NCBI GenBank assembly: GCA_973895155.1 | Contig: OZ316894.1 | Span: forward strand, 17,236,001 to 17,300,000 | Source of the DNA: Marsupella aquatica | Taxonomy: Eukaryota; Marchantiophyta | Direction of reading: 5' to 3' | Length of the DNA stretch: 64,000 nt | Made by a program: the position numbers and the translations under genes | Part shown: positions 13,301 through 26,400 of the stretch, piece after piece | How the letters are laid out: every line of letters starts with the position of its first letter | How positions within the stretch are numbered: the first letter of the stretch is position 1 | The notes under the pieces: generated by a model | The model's input: only the letters and a program-made list of their open reading frames with translations | Databases searched by the model: none | Told to the model about the DNA's origin: nothing

Positions 13301-13680
13301 TTTTTAACCTGAATAGTCACAATTTGATGATGGCCCCATCAACACAAATGGATTGTCTTTGGAAGGTAAAATTAGTGAAGGTATTTATCAATGCCAAGCA
13401 CCCTGCTGCTTGGGCTTGTGCTGGATCTAGAACATAAGTATATACACACTTCTTATATACAAAGGGACCAAACAGAGTACAAATGAACAAACAAAAGAGG
13501 GTCCAAGTGGACAAAACCAAACGTAAAAGAAGTGAGCAAAAGGGAACCACTAAACACCAAGAAAGAGGAACTAAAAGTAAGAAATGAGCAATAGGGAACC
13601 CCTAAAAACCAAGAAAGAGAGACTAAAACTAACCCAAACGGACCGAGGTCCTCATCATTCCTAGCGAATGTGGCAAAAAG

Positions 13681-14343
13681 CTAATGGTCCACATCAAGGG
13701 TCAAAACTAGATCAGCAAGTGGGATTGGAACATCCTCTAGGGGAGCTAGCCGCTGCGGAGGCACACTAGCACCCACTGTAAGAGATCGACGATAGATGGC
13801 CCGAGCTTGAGCACGCTGTAAGGTGATTGAAATGCGTTGGCAAAAGTGTGTGGTCAAAACAGAAAGCGGGGGCCCGGTGGGACCCATTCGGCCATGAACA
13901 TCCCGGGCAGCTTGCCGAAGAAGCCCATCAAACTGAGGATGAAGACGCCCAAATAGCTCTAGAGCAAGGGGGAGGAAGCTGTCGGATGAAGCTCGTGCAA
14001 CATATTTGGCCTCCTTCGTTGTTGCCGCACATGACGCTGCTGCCCCTGCCGTTGTTGCCGCTGTCCCAATGATGTCTTGGCGCAATGGGTTTGCCACCAC
14101 TACATCTGCCAAAGTACGTTGACCCTCACGGACCATGGTAAGATCCACCCGTAACCGCTGTGATGGAGGACCAGGTAACTCGAGTACCACCTCCCGCTGC
14201 ACGCATACCAAAGAGCCAGAGAGAACCTGAGCAGTCGCATCTCGCACAGCATCGTGAACAATAATGGTTTCATCTCCCAAACTGCACCAAAGAAGATGGA
14301 CACCTAAGGCTGACTTTACAAGGCAATTGCCCCATCGCTTCTT
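13681..14343 (-). pseudogene. C-terminal fragment of a non-LTR (R2/LINE-like) retroelement protein
   Basis: An open minus-strand frame of about 200 residues has no ATG at its upstream end and simply begins inside the protein. It reads a Cys/His remnant (CLVK... then HLLWC), then VHDAVRDA, a VCVQREVVLELPG segment, RVDLTMV and ADVVVANP, and ends in a helical part with FCQRISITLQRAQAR. I know this arrangement from the tail of plant reverse-transcriptase elements: a zinc finger followed by a restriction-like endonuclease fold. The D of RVDL and the ADVVV strand would be the endonuclease core; this is inference. The lost 5' side is typical of truncated LINE insertions, and no reverse transcriptase core is left. 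It could also be a domesticated fragment, but nothing supports expression. Confidence 0.5.
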
Positions 14344-15979
14344 TTTATTTCCTTTGAGATTGCATCTGGACCATATAGTAATTGAAAGTGGCTGCAGTTG
14401 GCTTTACTAGAGCTTGAGGGAGTTGATGACAGATCCTACATGCCAAGCAGTGGGCCCAACAAAATGCTGATGGAGAGTGCTTTGTTTTGTGTAGAGTCTT
14501 AGACCAAAATTTAGGACCATTTCAAGAGGTGGTCAAAACATTTTCAAACTTTGGCTCCTTCAAGGGATATGCATTTTATTGAACTTCGTGTCAGAAGATT
14601 TTGATCTAGAGTCTATCTTTAGAACAAGAGGTGACCCCTCACTTCGCTTTGATGACAAAAAGTCACAAATGCCCCCATGTCTTGTAGAGCTACACAAAGA
14701 CAAACAAAATTGAAAGCTGTTGGGGCTGGAGTTTCCTTTACTGTGACCTCTTGCAGGGACGTGTCTTATGGTCCGTTTTTGGGCCTGGGTCATTGTATTA
14801 ATGCATTTTACATTTTTACTGGTTTAATGTAAAGTGCTTTTGGAAAGAGAAACAAGATTGAATACACCCAAAGGAAACCGAGAATGGAGAATCTTGGTAG
14901 CTTTATCAGGTTATTTGTTGGAGGTGAACCAAGGAGGCAAACGTTCCAGAACATTAGTATTGTAGCTTACAATTGTCCCTTGTCATCCATGTCAGCCCTA
15001 GTAAGTGGTAGTGCACCTATCCGGTGTAGGGCCCTTGTTTACATCTATATCAGGAGCAAAGAGGAGAAGCAACGATATATGGCACATATATCTTGAGCTT
15101 CTTGTTGCAGCTACTTGAGCTTGTCGAGGCAGCTAGTCACATTATATTACTATAAGTTTGTAGTGTGGGTTTGAATCGGACCTGCAAGAACCATTCTTAT
15201 TATTTTTTAGCCAGGAAATAAGTCAAGGCCAGGAAACTATTCTCCTTTTAAAATTTTGAATCTAAAAAACGATGCATACACTGGAAAGTCAATGCTTACC
15301 AAGGATGCTTAGAATATTCTTAAAATTTACAAGATAAAATTACTTATAGGTTTCATTGTAAAATTCTTAGGTTTCGCGAGCACCCCAAAATATTTTGTTA
15401 TCCCAAACTCTCAGTAAACTTAAATTTTTGGCACCTTTTGAGATGGCATGACTTAACTTAGTGCCATTTTGGGTTCACGCAGGACCTGCAGTTAAAGTCA
15501 ATTATCCTTCATTTCATAAAATAACCTGCCAGAATGATATTCTCTTGTTTCATTTTTTAATTTAAAAACAAAGTACACACTGACGAGTCAATGATTACAT
15601 CAGGATGGTTAGCATAGACCTAAAACACACACGACAAAACTTTTTGGAACTTTCCCCAGGGACCCCAGTAATATCTTAGTGGTGCCCAAATTTTTAATGT
15701 TTATTTATATATTTTAATATATTCAAATCCGGGATGTCACTGGGTGACTGGGTATATCTACCATTTTGCCATTTTGGGAATGAAGTATCAACGACAGAGC
15801 TTCTAGAAGATCCTTGGCCTGTTTCATTTGACACCAAAGAAACCCAAATCGTGTCAACCCGCAGGGTCCTCCTGTCACGGCCTTGGGGACCAAGCACTGG
15901 GACTGGCGGCCTCGGTCTACTGTGGGACCCCTGGAGTCCCTGGCGGTTCTTTGGTCCGTCTACTGCTCAACGTACTTGG

Positions 15980-17075
15980 CTGGAAAGTCCCATCCGTGGG
16001 CTCGTAAAACCTTCGAACGAAGCTTGGGCAAAGGAGAATACCGGCGAAGAACATTCTCCTCGCGTACGGTATTTTGTTTCCCGGTGAACTGAATCTGGAC
16101 TTTTTGCAGGTGGATTTGTTCTGTCCACGTTGTAGTTGGCACACTCCATAAGCGCAAAATCTGGTTTAGTGCAAGATGGCAAGATGTCCTAGTCTTCCCT
16201 CTTATTTTTTGAGGAGTTTGCACTTTCCGGGGGTATATTATTATTATTTAAAACATGGCAAAAATGCATCCCATTAAACTCTCCAACAGAGCTCAAGGCT
16301 AAACCCTAAACCCTAAACTATGGTTAGTAGCAGATCTCAAGAGTTCGAGATAGTATATAAGTTTAAGGACATATCCCAACTTGCCTGAAATGAAGAAGTG
16401 TCTAACACATGTTCTGAAGCTCTCTAACAGGTCTTCCAACCATCAATCAATCTGTTCTTCCCGCTCTTTCATCATCATTCCAGGCGCTTCTTCAGGAGTT
16501 GCTCCTAGAGATAAGAAGCTTGCTTCTTAGCAGCTCTCAATGCTTACTCCTTAGACCTTCCTGTCAATGGGGTTTCTTTTCTAAGCTCAAACAGACCTGG
16601 AACTATTTCACTAAAAAACTACTTTATGAGAGCATTGTGTACTCTACTAAGGAATGGTGTGCACTTAGTAGGAAGCACATAATCCCATCAGATTGTATTT
16701 ACTAATAAGTGCATAACTTTCCGAAGTATAGTAAGAAATGTACTTGTGAAGTTGAACACCTACTTTTGTGCAGGGATATACAATTTGTGTAATGTGTCTG
16801 CTCACAGAGGACGAGGCCACTTAGAGATAAGTGCAAATTTTGGAGGGGTTACTCTGATCAAGAAATACAAAGAGAGGTGTTAGTGCACAAGGGATCCCGT
16901 CTTCTAGAAGTAGTGCAATTATTATTAGAGAGCGCGAGTACCTTGCCTGGAAAGTCCCAATCGCCGAGCCGGTAAACCTTCGAGACCGATCGAACGAAGC
17001 TTCGAACAGGGAGAATACCGGCGAGGAAGATTCTCCTCATGTACAGAACCTTCTGTTCCAGGTGAATTCAGTCTG
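15980..17075 (+). repeat. Direct repeat pair of ~130 bp, about 960 bp apart
   Basis: Copy 1 (about 15980-16095) and copy 2 (about 16940-17075) share CTGGAAAGTCCCA, AACCTTCGA, CGAACGAAGCTT, GGAGAATACCGGCGA, ATTCTCCTC and a GTGAAxT...CTG end. They could be diverged LTR pieces, but I could not find TG...CA ends or target duplications. Confidence 0.6.
16300..16319 (+). repeat. Short interstitial telomere-type motif
   Basis: AAACCCTAAACCCTAAAC is present, about two and a half units of the plant telomere repeat. Such short runs are common inside plant chromosomes and do not mark a chromosome end. Confidence 0.7.
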
Positions 17076-18709
17076 CAACGAATGGAAGGCTGGCACTTGG
17101 CGCACGTGGGTTGGAGAGGAAGCTCTGAAACTTTCCATTTCCAGTTGTGTTCCTTGTACTTTTGGAAGTAATTATGATTCCTCTTGTCTTTCGTACCTTC
17201 TTTTTCTGTCGGGTCTCCACTTTAGGTGTTCCGGGTTCTTCTTTCCTTCGGGTCTGAGCGTACTTTACTACTTTAGGTGTTCTGCGGCGTTCGGTTCGTT
17301 CTATGAGTACTGGTTTACTTGCAAGGGGACCCAAAGCGATGAAGTTGCTTCGTGATAGGTCAAATGGACCTCGTTTGCTTTTCCAGGATTGGGCTTTGTT
17401 TTGCTCTTTATTTGAGTAGATTGGTCCTATTGAACTTTGCACCACAATTAAAGAGGTTGACAATGTGAGGACCCTTCTTCCCATGCCAATGTTCTGCCCT
17501 AGCCCTCCATTTTAATCTTATGAATACAACAAGGTCCTGTTTACATAGCCCATTGTTGGTCATCACCCTCGGAAAATGAAACCTTTAATTTGAGTTTTGA
17601 GGTGCTAACATTGATTATAATGTGGTAAGAGGATTTTCTTAATTTTAAGGTTCTATAATTTATTTTTAATGTTTTACTTTTTTTCAGTAATAGTGAAATA
17701 GAAATTTCTCAATGAGCCAGTCCTAATCTGGACTCCTTCTTCTCCGTACATGCACCTAAAATTGCAAAGAGAACTGTGGAGGCACCCTTTGATATAAGGA
17801 CTCTACTTTTTGAGGAATATAAGAAAGGGGTGTGCGGTAAGTTTCGGATGTATGAGGAATTAAGGATGTTTCGTTGAGTTCACACAACTTAGGGTTGACA
17901 AATGAGAAAGACGAATAATGCGACAAAGTTGGAATGTTTCATCAAGACAGTTCACTGCCCAAAGTAAACGATACAAATAAAACTGTGGGCCATCCTTACT
18001 CTCATAATGGTCAACAACATAAAATATTCATGCTCAGACAAGCTTCTATCCGCTTTGAATTGGGTTTGGCCCATTTGAGTATATTGGAACTTTTTCCTTG
18101 ATCTCTTTCAGACCGAAAGAATGATTAAAAGATGCTCGGAAGACTCGTTGTTTGACCCATCTGCAAGCTGCATACTTACTCCAGCTTCACGTGTACTTGC
18201 TTTCCTCAAATGTGCTTTCCTCAGATGTGAATCTGGTTGCGTCAGCAGAGCACCCCTGTAATAGGACAAAGCTGGTCCCCACCTATTTTTATAGACAGAG
18301 TGCTTACTTACATTTTTTGGAACAGCATTCTCTTATTGAAAATCTTAGTGTCTACTTGCTGAAGGGGTAATCTCTCATAAATAAATCAAGATAGTTTCAG
18401 TGTACCCGATCTTATTTCTCTGTCTCAGATAGATTCATATGAAAAGATTTGAAATATCACACCATAAGGCTTTTAGGCAAGCTCAAAAAATATTGCATTC
18501 TTGAAGATTCGACATGCAAGATGGTCATGATACTTCCTTTCCAAACCTGAATCATGGCCATCAACTTTAGGTGCATGTTGCAAATACTAAAAAAAAAACA
18601 AGCAGATCTTATGCTGATGAGAAATATGTACTGTTTTTGAAGAAGCAAAATTATATTAGCGCTCTTCAGCTCCTTCCAATCGACTTTATCTGGCACGTTG
18701 AGCCTTGCA

Positions 18710-19680
18710 AAAATATCGGCACCCTTTGCTCGTCTGCTGGATGTTCTTATAGCGGACACCTTGACACTCAGAAAATTTGAGGCAGCGTAGTGTGCGGAGC
18801 CCCCTCCTCTAATTTGTCCTGCTACTGTTCGCATGCAAACGATTTGAGTTGGTGGTATATTCCTGTTTTTCCTTGAACAACCATTGCTTAGCTGTAAAAT
18901 CCGGATTCACCGGGTTGTTAACTATTAGGACCATAAAGGATGGTAGAATTGGTGCTAAAGTGTCCTGGCCAGATGGATGGAATAAGGTGCATGGCAACTT
19001 AGTTTTTTAAGGTTCTTCTGTTTTTGCCAGAGTGGCAATGTCACCCTGTGAAGTAGACGACGCTTAGAATAATCCTCATCTAATTTTCATAGGTTAGTGT
19101 ATGACCATTAAATTTCACTAGATTTGAAGATAACCATCAGATTTGGCACATGGGTGGTTAGGTGGGGAACTGGCTACTTTTAGCCAAAAGTGGCTATTCT
19201 TTTGCAGTTAAGAAAATACGTTTTTCACATGGCGGCTTAAGCCAAACAAAACCTATTGGCGCTCTGGAAACTAAATTGCTCTCCGACTGAATGTTCTTAT
19301 AGGAGACAGCCTTCGAGACATCTGACGCACCGTTGTCTGCTGAGAATCCTCATTTAAACAAACAAAATATATTGGCACTCCTGGAAAAAAATTGCTCTGA
19401 CCATGCTATTTTAACTTATTAGGAAAGAATATTGAATGTTCCCTTAGCCTAGCCGACACCTTCTACAGTCAGAAAATCAGAAAATCAGAAAATCTGAGGC
19501 AGCATAGTCTGCGTAGATTCCTCCTGAATTAAAACAAACACAATAATACAATTGGCACTCTTGAGACTGCTCTGCTGAATGTTCGATATTGGACACCTTC
19601 TAGAATCTAGAGAGTCAACAAATCTGTAGCAGCTGATTCTGCCCACTCCATCACTTTGTCCTGATCCTGTTCCCCCTTTT
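18710..19680 (+). repeat. Degenerate direct-repeat array upstream of the ABCG promoter
   Basis: About four diverged copies (near 18710-18860, 19260-19360, 19375-19530 and 19550-19680) share a TTGGCxCTC start, GCTGAATGTTCTTATAGG, a GACACCTTC block, CAGAAAATCTGAGGCAGC and TAGTCTGCG...CCTCC. In the third copy the 9-bp AGAAAATCA is itself tandemly repeated. The array ends about 110 bp before the TATA box of the transporter gene. Confidence 0.7.
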
Positions 19681-19793
19681 CACATTTTGCTTCCTTACTT
19701 CCATGCTTCACAATTGGGAGCCACGTACAGTATGCTACATTCCAAAACTGGTGGGGTAACAGTTCCGCACAATCCCCCAATCTCTCACCAGCT

Positions 19794-19800
19794 TATATAA
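19794..19800 (+). promoter_or_regulatory. Probable TATA box of the ABCG transporter gene
   Basis: TATATAA stands 685 bp upstream of the transporter ATG and is followed by a pyrimidine-rich leader. I place transcription start at about 19825-19835 by the usual 30-bp spacing. This is inferred from sequence only. Confidence 0.5.
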
Positions 19801-19864
19801 GATGCTGCGAAGGTCCATGCCTTGCATTGTTAATAATAGTTCAACGAGAGCCGTCTGCAGAAGC

Positions 19865-19921
19865 ATGATTCAGAAGTGTAGAATTGGCAGACTCTCGCAA
19901 TCCAATTTTGTGTTGTTTTGA
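19865..19921 (+). CDS. Upstream ORF (18 codons) in the ABCG transporter leader
   Basis: If transcription begins near 19830, this ATG is the first in the leader. It encodes an 18-residue peptide starting MIQKCRIGRL and ends in TGA before the duplicated part of the leader. It could lower translation of the main frame. No homology is recognised; expression is unproven. Confidence 0.3.
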   Translation: MIQKCRIGRLSQSNFVLF

Positions 19922-19929
19922 TTGATCTT

Positions 19930-20234
19930 TCTCTCCCCTCCTCTCTCGTGTTCAATCCAAAGCGTTCACCCATTCGTTGCCTCGCTTTCTCATCTCGCTG
20001 GAGCAAGAGTGCTGGACCTCTCCTTGGTTCAGCTGATTCCGTCTTTCGAAATACGTCGATCCTTGCTCAATTGCGAAAGCACCCTCGCACTCAAAAGCTG
20101 GCTAGTTTTGGTGTTTCCCTCCCCTCCTCTCTTGCGTTCAATTTAAAGTCGTCTCTCATTAGTTGCCTCGCTTCTCGTCGCTGTGGAGCAAGAGTACTCA
20201 ACCTCCTGATGGTCCAGCCAATGCCTCCGTCTTA
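19930..20234 (+). repeat. ~186-bp tandem duplication within the transporter 5' leader
   Basis: Two blocks, about 19930-20045 and 20117-20234, share TCCCCTCCTCTC, GTTCAATxxAAAG, GTTGCCTCGCTT, GGAGCAAGAGT, CCTGATGGT/CCTTGGT-like and CCGTCTT in the same order. The second ends at CTTAG|GTGAGG, a good donor, and TTACTGCAG at 20454-20462 is a fair acceptor 16 bp before the ATG. A 5'-UTR intron at 20236-20462 is therefore possible. Confidence 0.65.
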
Positions 20235-20478
20235 GGTGAGGAGCAATGACGTCTTCCTGAATTCCCTTAATCTCGATAATTTTCGATTCGATATTCATTT
20301 GCGGAAGCAATTTCACCGAATACTTGTGAACGGACTTTGTTCACAGAATTGTATCATCGACTCAAACCATTTTTTTCCTCGAGTTTTGTTCGATGACTGA
20401 CTGTGTTTTTTATGTCTTGGGCTGAGTAGAGCGGCGAATCCATTCGAGTAAGCTTACTGCAGGAAAGATTGACCGATC

Positions 20479-23400
20479 ATGGCGGCTCCAGGTCTCGATG
20501 GCCTGCAGACCATCGACGTTTTCAAGAGGGTGACTAGCGGTCGATCATCGGGTCTGGGTGGCCTTGCTTACGGCAGTCGGAGGCAGTGGGGTGTAGGGCC
20601 GGACAATGTCTTCGCCAGGAACTCGGACTTGAGGAGCGAGGAGGAAGACGATGAGGAGGCGCTCAAGTGGGCAGCTTTGGAGAAGCTGCCCACTTATGAT
20701 CGTGTGCGCACTACGATTCTCAACCAGATGAAGGGCAGCCGAATTCTGCCACAGCAGATAGACCTCCGAACGATCGGGCCCGAAGATAAGGAGAATCTGA
20801 TCGGCAGACTGTTCGTCGATAAGCCTGAAGATGACAATGAGCAGTTCATCCGAAGGATGCGAGATCGTATGGACAAGGTGGACGTGAAGCTCCCCACTAT
20901 AGAGGTTCGGTACCGGGACCTGACCATCGAAGCTGAAGCTCAGTTATCCAGCCGATCGCTTCCCACTCTGATCAATGTCGCCCGAAACACGGTGGAGGGT
21001 TGGCTGGATATGGTGGGTCTCCCTATCACGAAGAAGACCACCCTTGCCATCCTGAAGAACGTCAGTGGTATCGTAAAACCTGGCAGGCTCACGCTGTTGC
21101 TCGGGCCGCCGGCTTCAGGTAAGCTTTTGGACCACACCACGGAACCACACCACACCACACCTGTGTTCCCCGAAGAGACCAGAATATTTTACAATTTTAC
21201 AATTTTGCTCTGCTTTGTCTGTGTTTTGGTCAACAGAAGAAACTCAATGTTCGTCTCGACTTAGAGTTCAAGGCATTAAACTTACCAGGATTTCCCAGAT
21301 CCCCCTCTCCCGCCGGGATGAACTTAACACACGCGAAGCTCTCGTTGCGATCCGGAGACCAAGCAGCAACGTTGCTATGAACCTGTGCTTTCCTGAATAT
21401 CCTTAAACCAAGAATGTAGGAAAACAGCACTTTCCTGTCCAACTCCAAGTTAGGACTACGGAGCACAATCCAGGACGTTGCAAATTCAATTCCCCAAACA
21501 CGAGACCCTCTAGTGTTAGTGTTGTCCAGGCCACATCTCACAACATTGCGAATAACAACATCAATTCACGGTAGCTCCCTCTGGATGGTCACCGGTTGAA
21601 TTGCCCGCACTAGAGTAGTGGAAAACTAATGAACCTTGCCATAACATACCGAAGCATTCGCAGCAGCAGTTTTGTTCCAGCTCATGCCCAAAATGTGCAG
21701 TCTCACTGATCCTTTAGTTCTCATCTCGGTCAGATTCATACGAGCAGACGATTGAATCGCTGTCAATAGTTACAATCCAGCATTCGGACAACTCGATGTG
21801 ATGTTAGGAATGTACACATCTCACTTTTCTTACGATTGTAGCCGACCGGCCAGAGAGGTTCTGCAGACACTTGATAAAATCTCCACGATAAACCTAAGTG
21901 TCGACCGAAATATGATTCTCAAGTGTTTGGATTGAATTGAAAATAAATTCTCAAGCTCCCGTTACGTACCAATATGCCTTTTTCCGGTCTCTAGATGAAT
22001 GTCATGAGCGTCTGGAATTGATCTTTTTGTGGGGGTGTGATTTGATGGGATGTGTTTCAGGAAAGACCACCCTCCTTCTTGCTCTAGCAGGGAGGCTGGC
22101 TAGGAATCTGACTGTATCTGGAGAAGTCACTTACAATGGTTACAAATTGGACGAGTTCGTGCCTCAGAAGACTGCGTCATACATCAGCCAGCATGATCTC
22201 CATGTCGCGGAAATGACCGTGCGAGAAACGCTGGATTTCTCTGCTCGATGCCAGGGAGTGGGAGAGCGATACGACCTCTTGACTGAATTGGTGCACAGAG
22301 AGAAGGAGCTGGGGATTCTCCCTGACCCAGACGTGGACTTCTTCATGAAGGGTGTGGCCATGAAGGAAGCGTCGACCGGGCTCGTGACAGACTACATTCT
22401 GAAAATCCTAGGGCTGGACATCTGCTCCGACACGTTCGTCGGGGATGACATGCGGAGAGGGATTTCTGGGGGACAGAAAAAACGAGTGACGACCGGAGAG
22501 ATGATCGTTGGCCCCATGAAGACGCTGTTCATGGACGAGATCTCGACAGGATTGGACAGTTCGACCACATTTCAAATTGTCAAGTGCCTCGGCGACATCA
22601 CACGCTATTTCCTCCAAACTGTGATCATTTCCCTTCTGCAGCCTGCGCCCGAAACGTACAACCTGTTCGATGACATTATTCTGCTGGCTGAGGGCGAGGT
22701 CGTTTACCATGGGCCCAGAGAAATCATTCTGGAGTTCTTCGAGAGCTGTGGGTACAAATGCCCCGAGAGAAAGGGCGTCGCTGATTTTCTTCAAGAGGTA
22801 ACTCACTCCAGCCACTTGCTCACTCGATAGAAATTCCTCTGATTTTTGTGGAGAATTCAATCGATGGTGAAGTTGTCCATGCCCACGGATTGATTTCGTG
22901 ACCGCCTTTTGAATTGTTCTTGCTCGTGAATAATGTGCAGGTCACATCTAAGAAAGATCAACAGCAATACTGGGCCGACAAGTCGAAGCCTTACCAGTAC
23001 ACCACTGTGCACGAGTTTGCCGAGGCCTACAAGAAATTCAATGTCGGGGAAGCGATGGCAGAGGATATGGCCGTGCCGTTTGACAAAGCTGAGAGTCATC
23101 CAGCAGCTTTGACATTTGAAAAGTACTGTGTCTCCAAGCGGGAGCTCTTGAAAGCGAACTTCGCGAAGGAATGGTTGCTGATGAAGAGAAACTCATTCGT
23201 GTACATCTTCAAAGGCACGCAGATTTTTATCATGTCTCTCATTGCAATGACGGTGTTCTTCAGAACGGAAATGCACAGGAATACTCTCGCAGATGCTCAG
23301 GTTTACGCCGGTGCTCTCTTCTTCGGTGTCGTCAACATCATGTTCAACGGGTTTGCTGAGCTTTCCATGACCATTGTCCGGTTGCCTGTTTTGTACAAGC

Positions 23401-26400
23401 AGCGAGACCTCTACTTCTTCCCGCCGTGGACCTTCAGTCTCTCCAAGTTCATCCAGTCAATTCCGATATCGTTACTTGAGTGCACTATTTGGATAGTCAT
23501 CACTTATTACACCATTGGGTATGCCCCTGCGGCGGGCAGATTCTTCCGTCAGCTCTTTCTCTTCTTCTGGGTGCATCAGATGGCGGGGGCGCTATTCCGG
23601 CTCATCGCAGGAATTTGCAAAACGATGATCGTTGCGAATACTGGTGGATCCCTCGCCCTGTTGCTGATCTTCGTGCTGGGTGGATTCCTGATACCTCGAA
23701 CGTCCATCAAGCCGTGGTGGATATGGGGATATTGGATCTCACCATTGTCCTATGCGCAAAATGCCATCGATGTGAACGAATTTCTGGCACCACAGTGGAA
23801 ACATTTTGTGGGGGGTCAGGCTAATCCACAGGCTGATACTCTAGGAATCCAATACCTCAAAACCGCAGGCCTCTTCCCTCAAGGATACTGGTACTGGCTG
23901 GCCGTTGGCGCGCTGATCGGATACACCATCATCTTCAACCTCGGATTCACCATCGCCCTCACTTACTCGGATCCCATAGGAGGCCCTCAGGCCACGGTCG
24001 AAACAGAGAATGAAGAGGAGAAAATCAAGGAGCTCATGGAGGGATCGACTGCTGTTAGAAAGTCTGGCCTTGATTCTGGATCGACTGCTAGAAAATCTGG
24101 CCTTGCTTCTGGATCGACTGTGAGGCATTCGAGTCTTTCAGTATCTGGTCGACCTTCTGATGCTTCATCTGCAGAAGCTCCAGCTGGTGGCAATGTGATG
24201 AGGAAACAGATTAGCAAAGTTCGCAACTCGATCAGTAGGAGAAGATCCAGCGATGTTGCCCAATCTGCCAGAGAAGCGCTAGAAGCCGTGGATGAAGCGA
24301 CGGGAGAGCGGAAGAGGGGGATGGTCCTGCCATTCCAGCCCTTGGCGATCAGCTTCCGCGATGTGAATTACTATGTGGACCTCCCGAAGGAGATGAAGTC
24401 GCAGGGGGCTGAAACAGAAGATGGGCGACTCCAATTACTTCGAGGGATCACAGGAGCGTTCAGGCCTGGAGTCCTCACTGCTCTGGTCGGGGTGAGCGGA
24501 GCTGGAAAGTCGACACTCATGGATGTCTTGGCGGGGAGGAAAACTGGAGGCTACATCGAAGGTGACATCCGAATTTCTGGATTTCCAAAGGTGCAGGCCA
24601 CCTTCGCTAGAATTTCTGGATACTGCGAGCAGAACGACATTCATTCTCCACAGGTCACAGTGTACGAGTCCTTGGAGTACAGTGCATGGCTTCGTCTCCC
24701 GTCCGACATTGACAAGGAGACCAGAGGGATGTTCGTCTTGCAAGTCATGGACTTGGTTGAGCTCACCCCTTTGAGGAATGCCGTCGTCGGTCTCCCGGGA
24801 GTCAGTGGCCTGTCGACAGAACAGCGCAAGCGGCTCACCATCGCCGTGGAGCTCGTGGCCAACCCTTCCATCATTTTCATGGATGAACCTACTTCTGGCT
24901 TGGATGCGCGGGCGGCTGCAATTGTTATGCGATGTGTCCGAAACACTGTGGACACTGGCAGAACAGTTGTGTGCACCATCCATCAACCTAGCATTGACAT
25001 TTTTGAGGCCTTTGATGAGCTCTTGCTCATGAAGAGAGGTGGCCAGGTGATTTATGCAGGGCCCCTTGGCCGACACTCTGATAAGCTCATTGAGTACTTT
25101 GAGGCTATTCCCAGTGTTCCGAAGATTGTCGAGGGACACAACCCTGCTACGTGGATGCTAGAGGTTTCTGCTGCCGGTGTTGAGCATCACCTTGGCATCG
25201 ATTTTGCAGAGCTATACCTGAAGTCTTCGTTATATCAGTATGTCTCTTTTATCATAGTACTGCATCTTCTACTTCATTTTGACACTCTATTGCCAAGAAT
25301 GCTCACCGTCTGCTTTTTGAATTCGAATGATTTGATTACTTTTCTTTCTCTAATTCCCTTTCTCTGAATCAAACGTTTATATTTCACTCCACTGTTAGCG
25401 ACTGTATCTGAAGTGTTGGAAAGAAATTCTTTGGTAAACCAAATGATCTAATGGATTTACTTCTTGCTCTTGTGATGCCTGCAGACGAAACTCGGACATG
25501 GTGGAGCAGCTCAGCGTCCCTTCCCACGAATCCAAGGATTTGTGGTACCCAACCCAATTTTCCCAACCGATGTATATGCAAATCCAAGCTTGCTTGTGGA
25601 AACAAAACCTGACATACTGGCGGAGCCCAAATTACAACAACGTCCGATACCTTTTCACGGTGCTTGCTGCTCTGTTTTTCGGAACCGTTTTCTGGCAGCA
25701 GGGGAAAAAGCGAAATGAGCAGAGCTCACTGTTCAGCATCATGGGTGCCATGTTTGGTGCAGTTCTCTTCATCGGTGTCAACAATGCCTCAACTGTTCAA
25801 CCAATTGTCTCAACAGAGCGTACTGTGTTTTACAGAGAGCGAGCGGCTGGAATGTACTCAGCCATCCCTTATGCCATAGCCCAGGTCCTTATCGAAATCC
25901 CCTATTGTCTCGTCCAGACCATTATCTATGCATTCATCACATATGCCATGATTGCATTGGAATGGAGTGCGGCTAAATTTTTCTGGTATCTATTTTTCAT
26001 GTTATTTACTTTCCTTTACTTCACCTTCTACGGAATGATGGCAGTTGGGATCACTCCCAACCACCAAGTGGCTTCAATTGTGGCTGCTTTCTTCTATGCC
26101 ATCTTCAATCTCTTCTCCGGCTTCTTGATCGCCAAGACGAGGATTCCAGTCTGGTGGATTTGGTATTACTGGATATGCCCAGTGGCATGGACTCTATATG
26201 GCCTTATTGTCTCACAGTTTGGCGATCTCACTGATGTACCTTTGTTGCAAACTGATGGGGCCCATACTAGTGTGAGTAAATTTGTTGAAGATACGTTTGG
26301 CTTCAAGCATAGTTTCCTTCCCGTGGTGGCCGTCATGATCGTCATTTTCCCAGTGCTCTTTGCCGCAGTGTTCATGTTGGCTATTAAGATCCTGAACTTC

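Larger units (their letters stand above)
14344..18700. other. Gene-free region with several diverged repeat pairs
   Basis: No coding family is recognised. I see a diverged ~300-bp pair in direct order (about 15180-15420 and 15478-15700, sharing GGACCTGCA, the AACATGCA/ACACACTG-like part and GTCAATG blocks), a ~130-bp pair (about 15980-16095 and 16940-17075), and a short telomere-type run at about 16300-16319. The rest, 17.1-18.7 kb, holds only short frames without resemblance to known proteins. Confidence 0.45.

Noticed and set aside
16300-16319. Telomere repeats as a sign of a chromosome end or fusion
   Set aside because: Only two to three units; similar single motifs occur at 10.97 and 47.45 kb.
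18457-18834. 125-codon minus-strand frame
   Set aside because: It overlaps the degenerate repeat array upstream of the transporter and resembles nothing known to me.
19918-20235. Open frame through the transporter leader
   Set aside because: It has no ATG; its openness follows from the duplicated C/T-rich leader.
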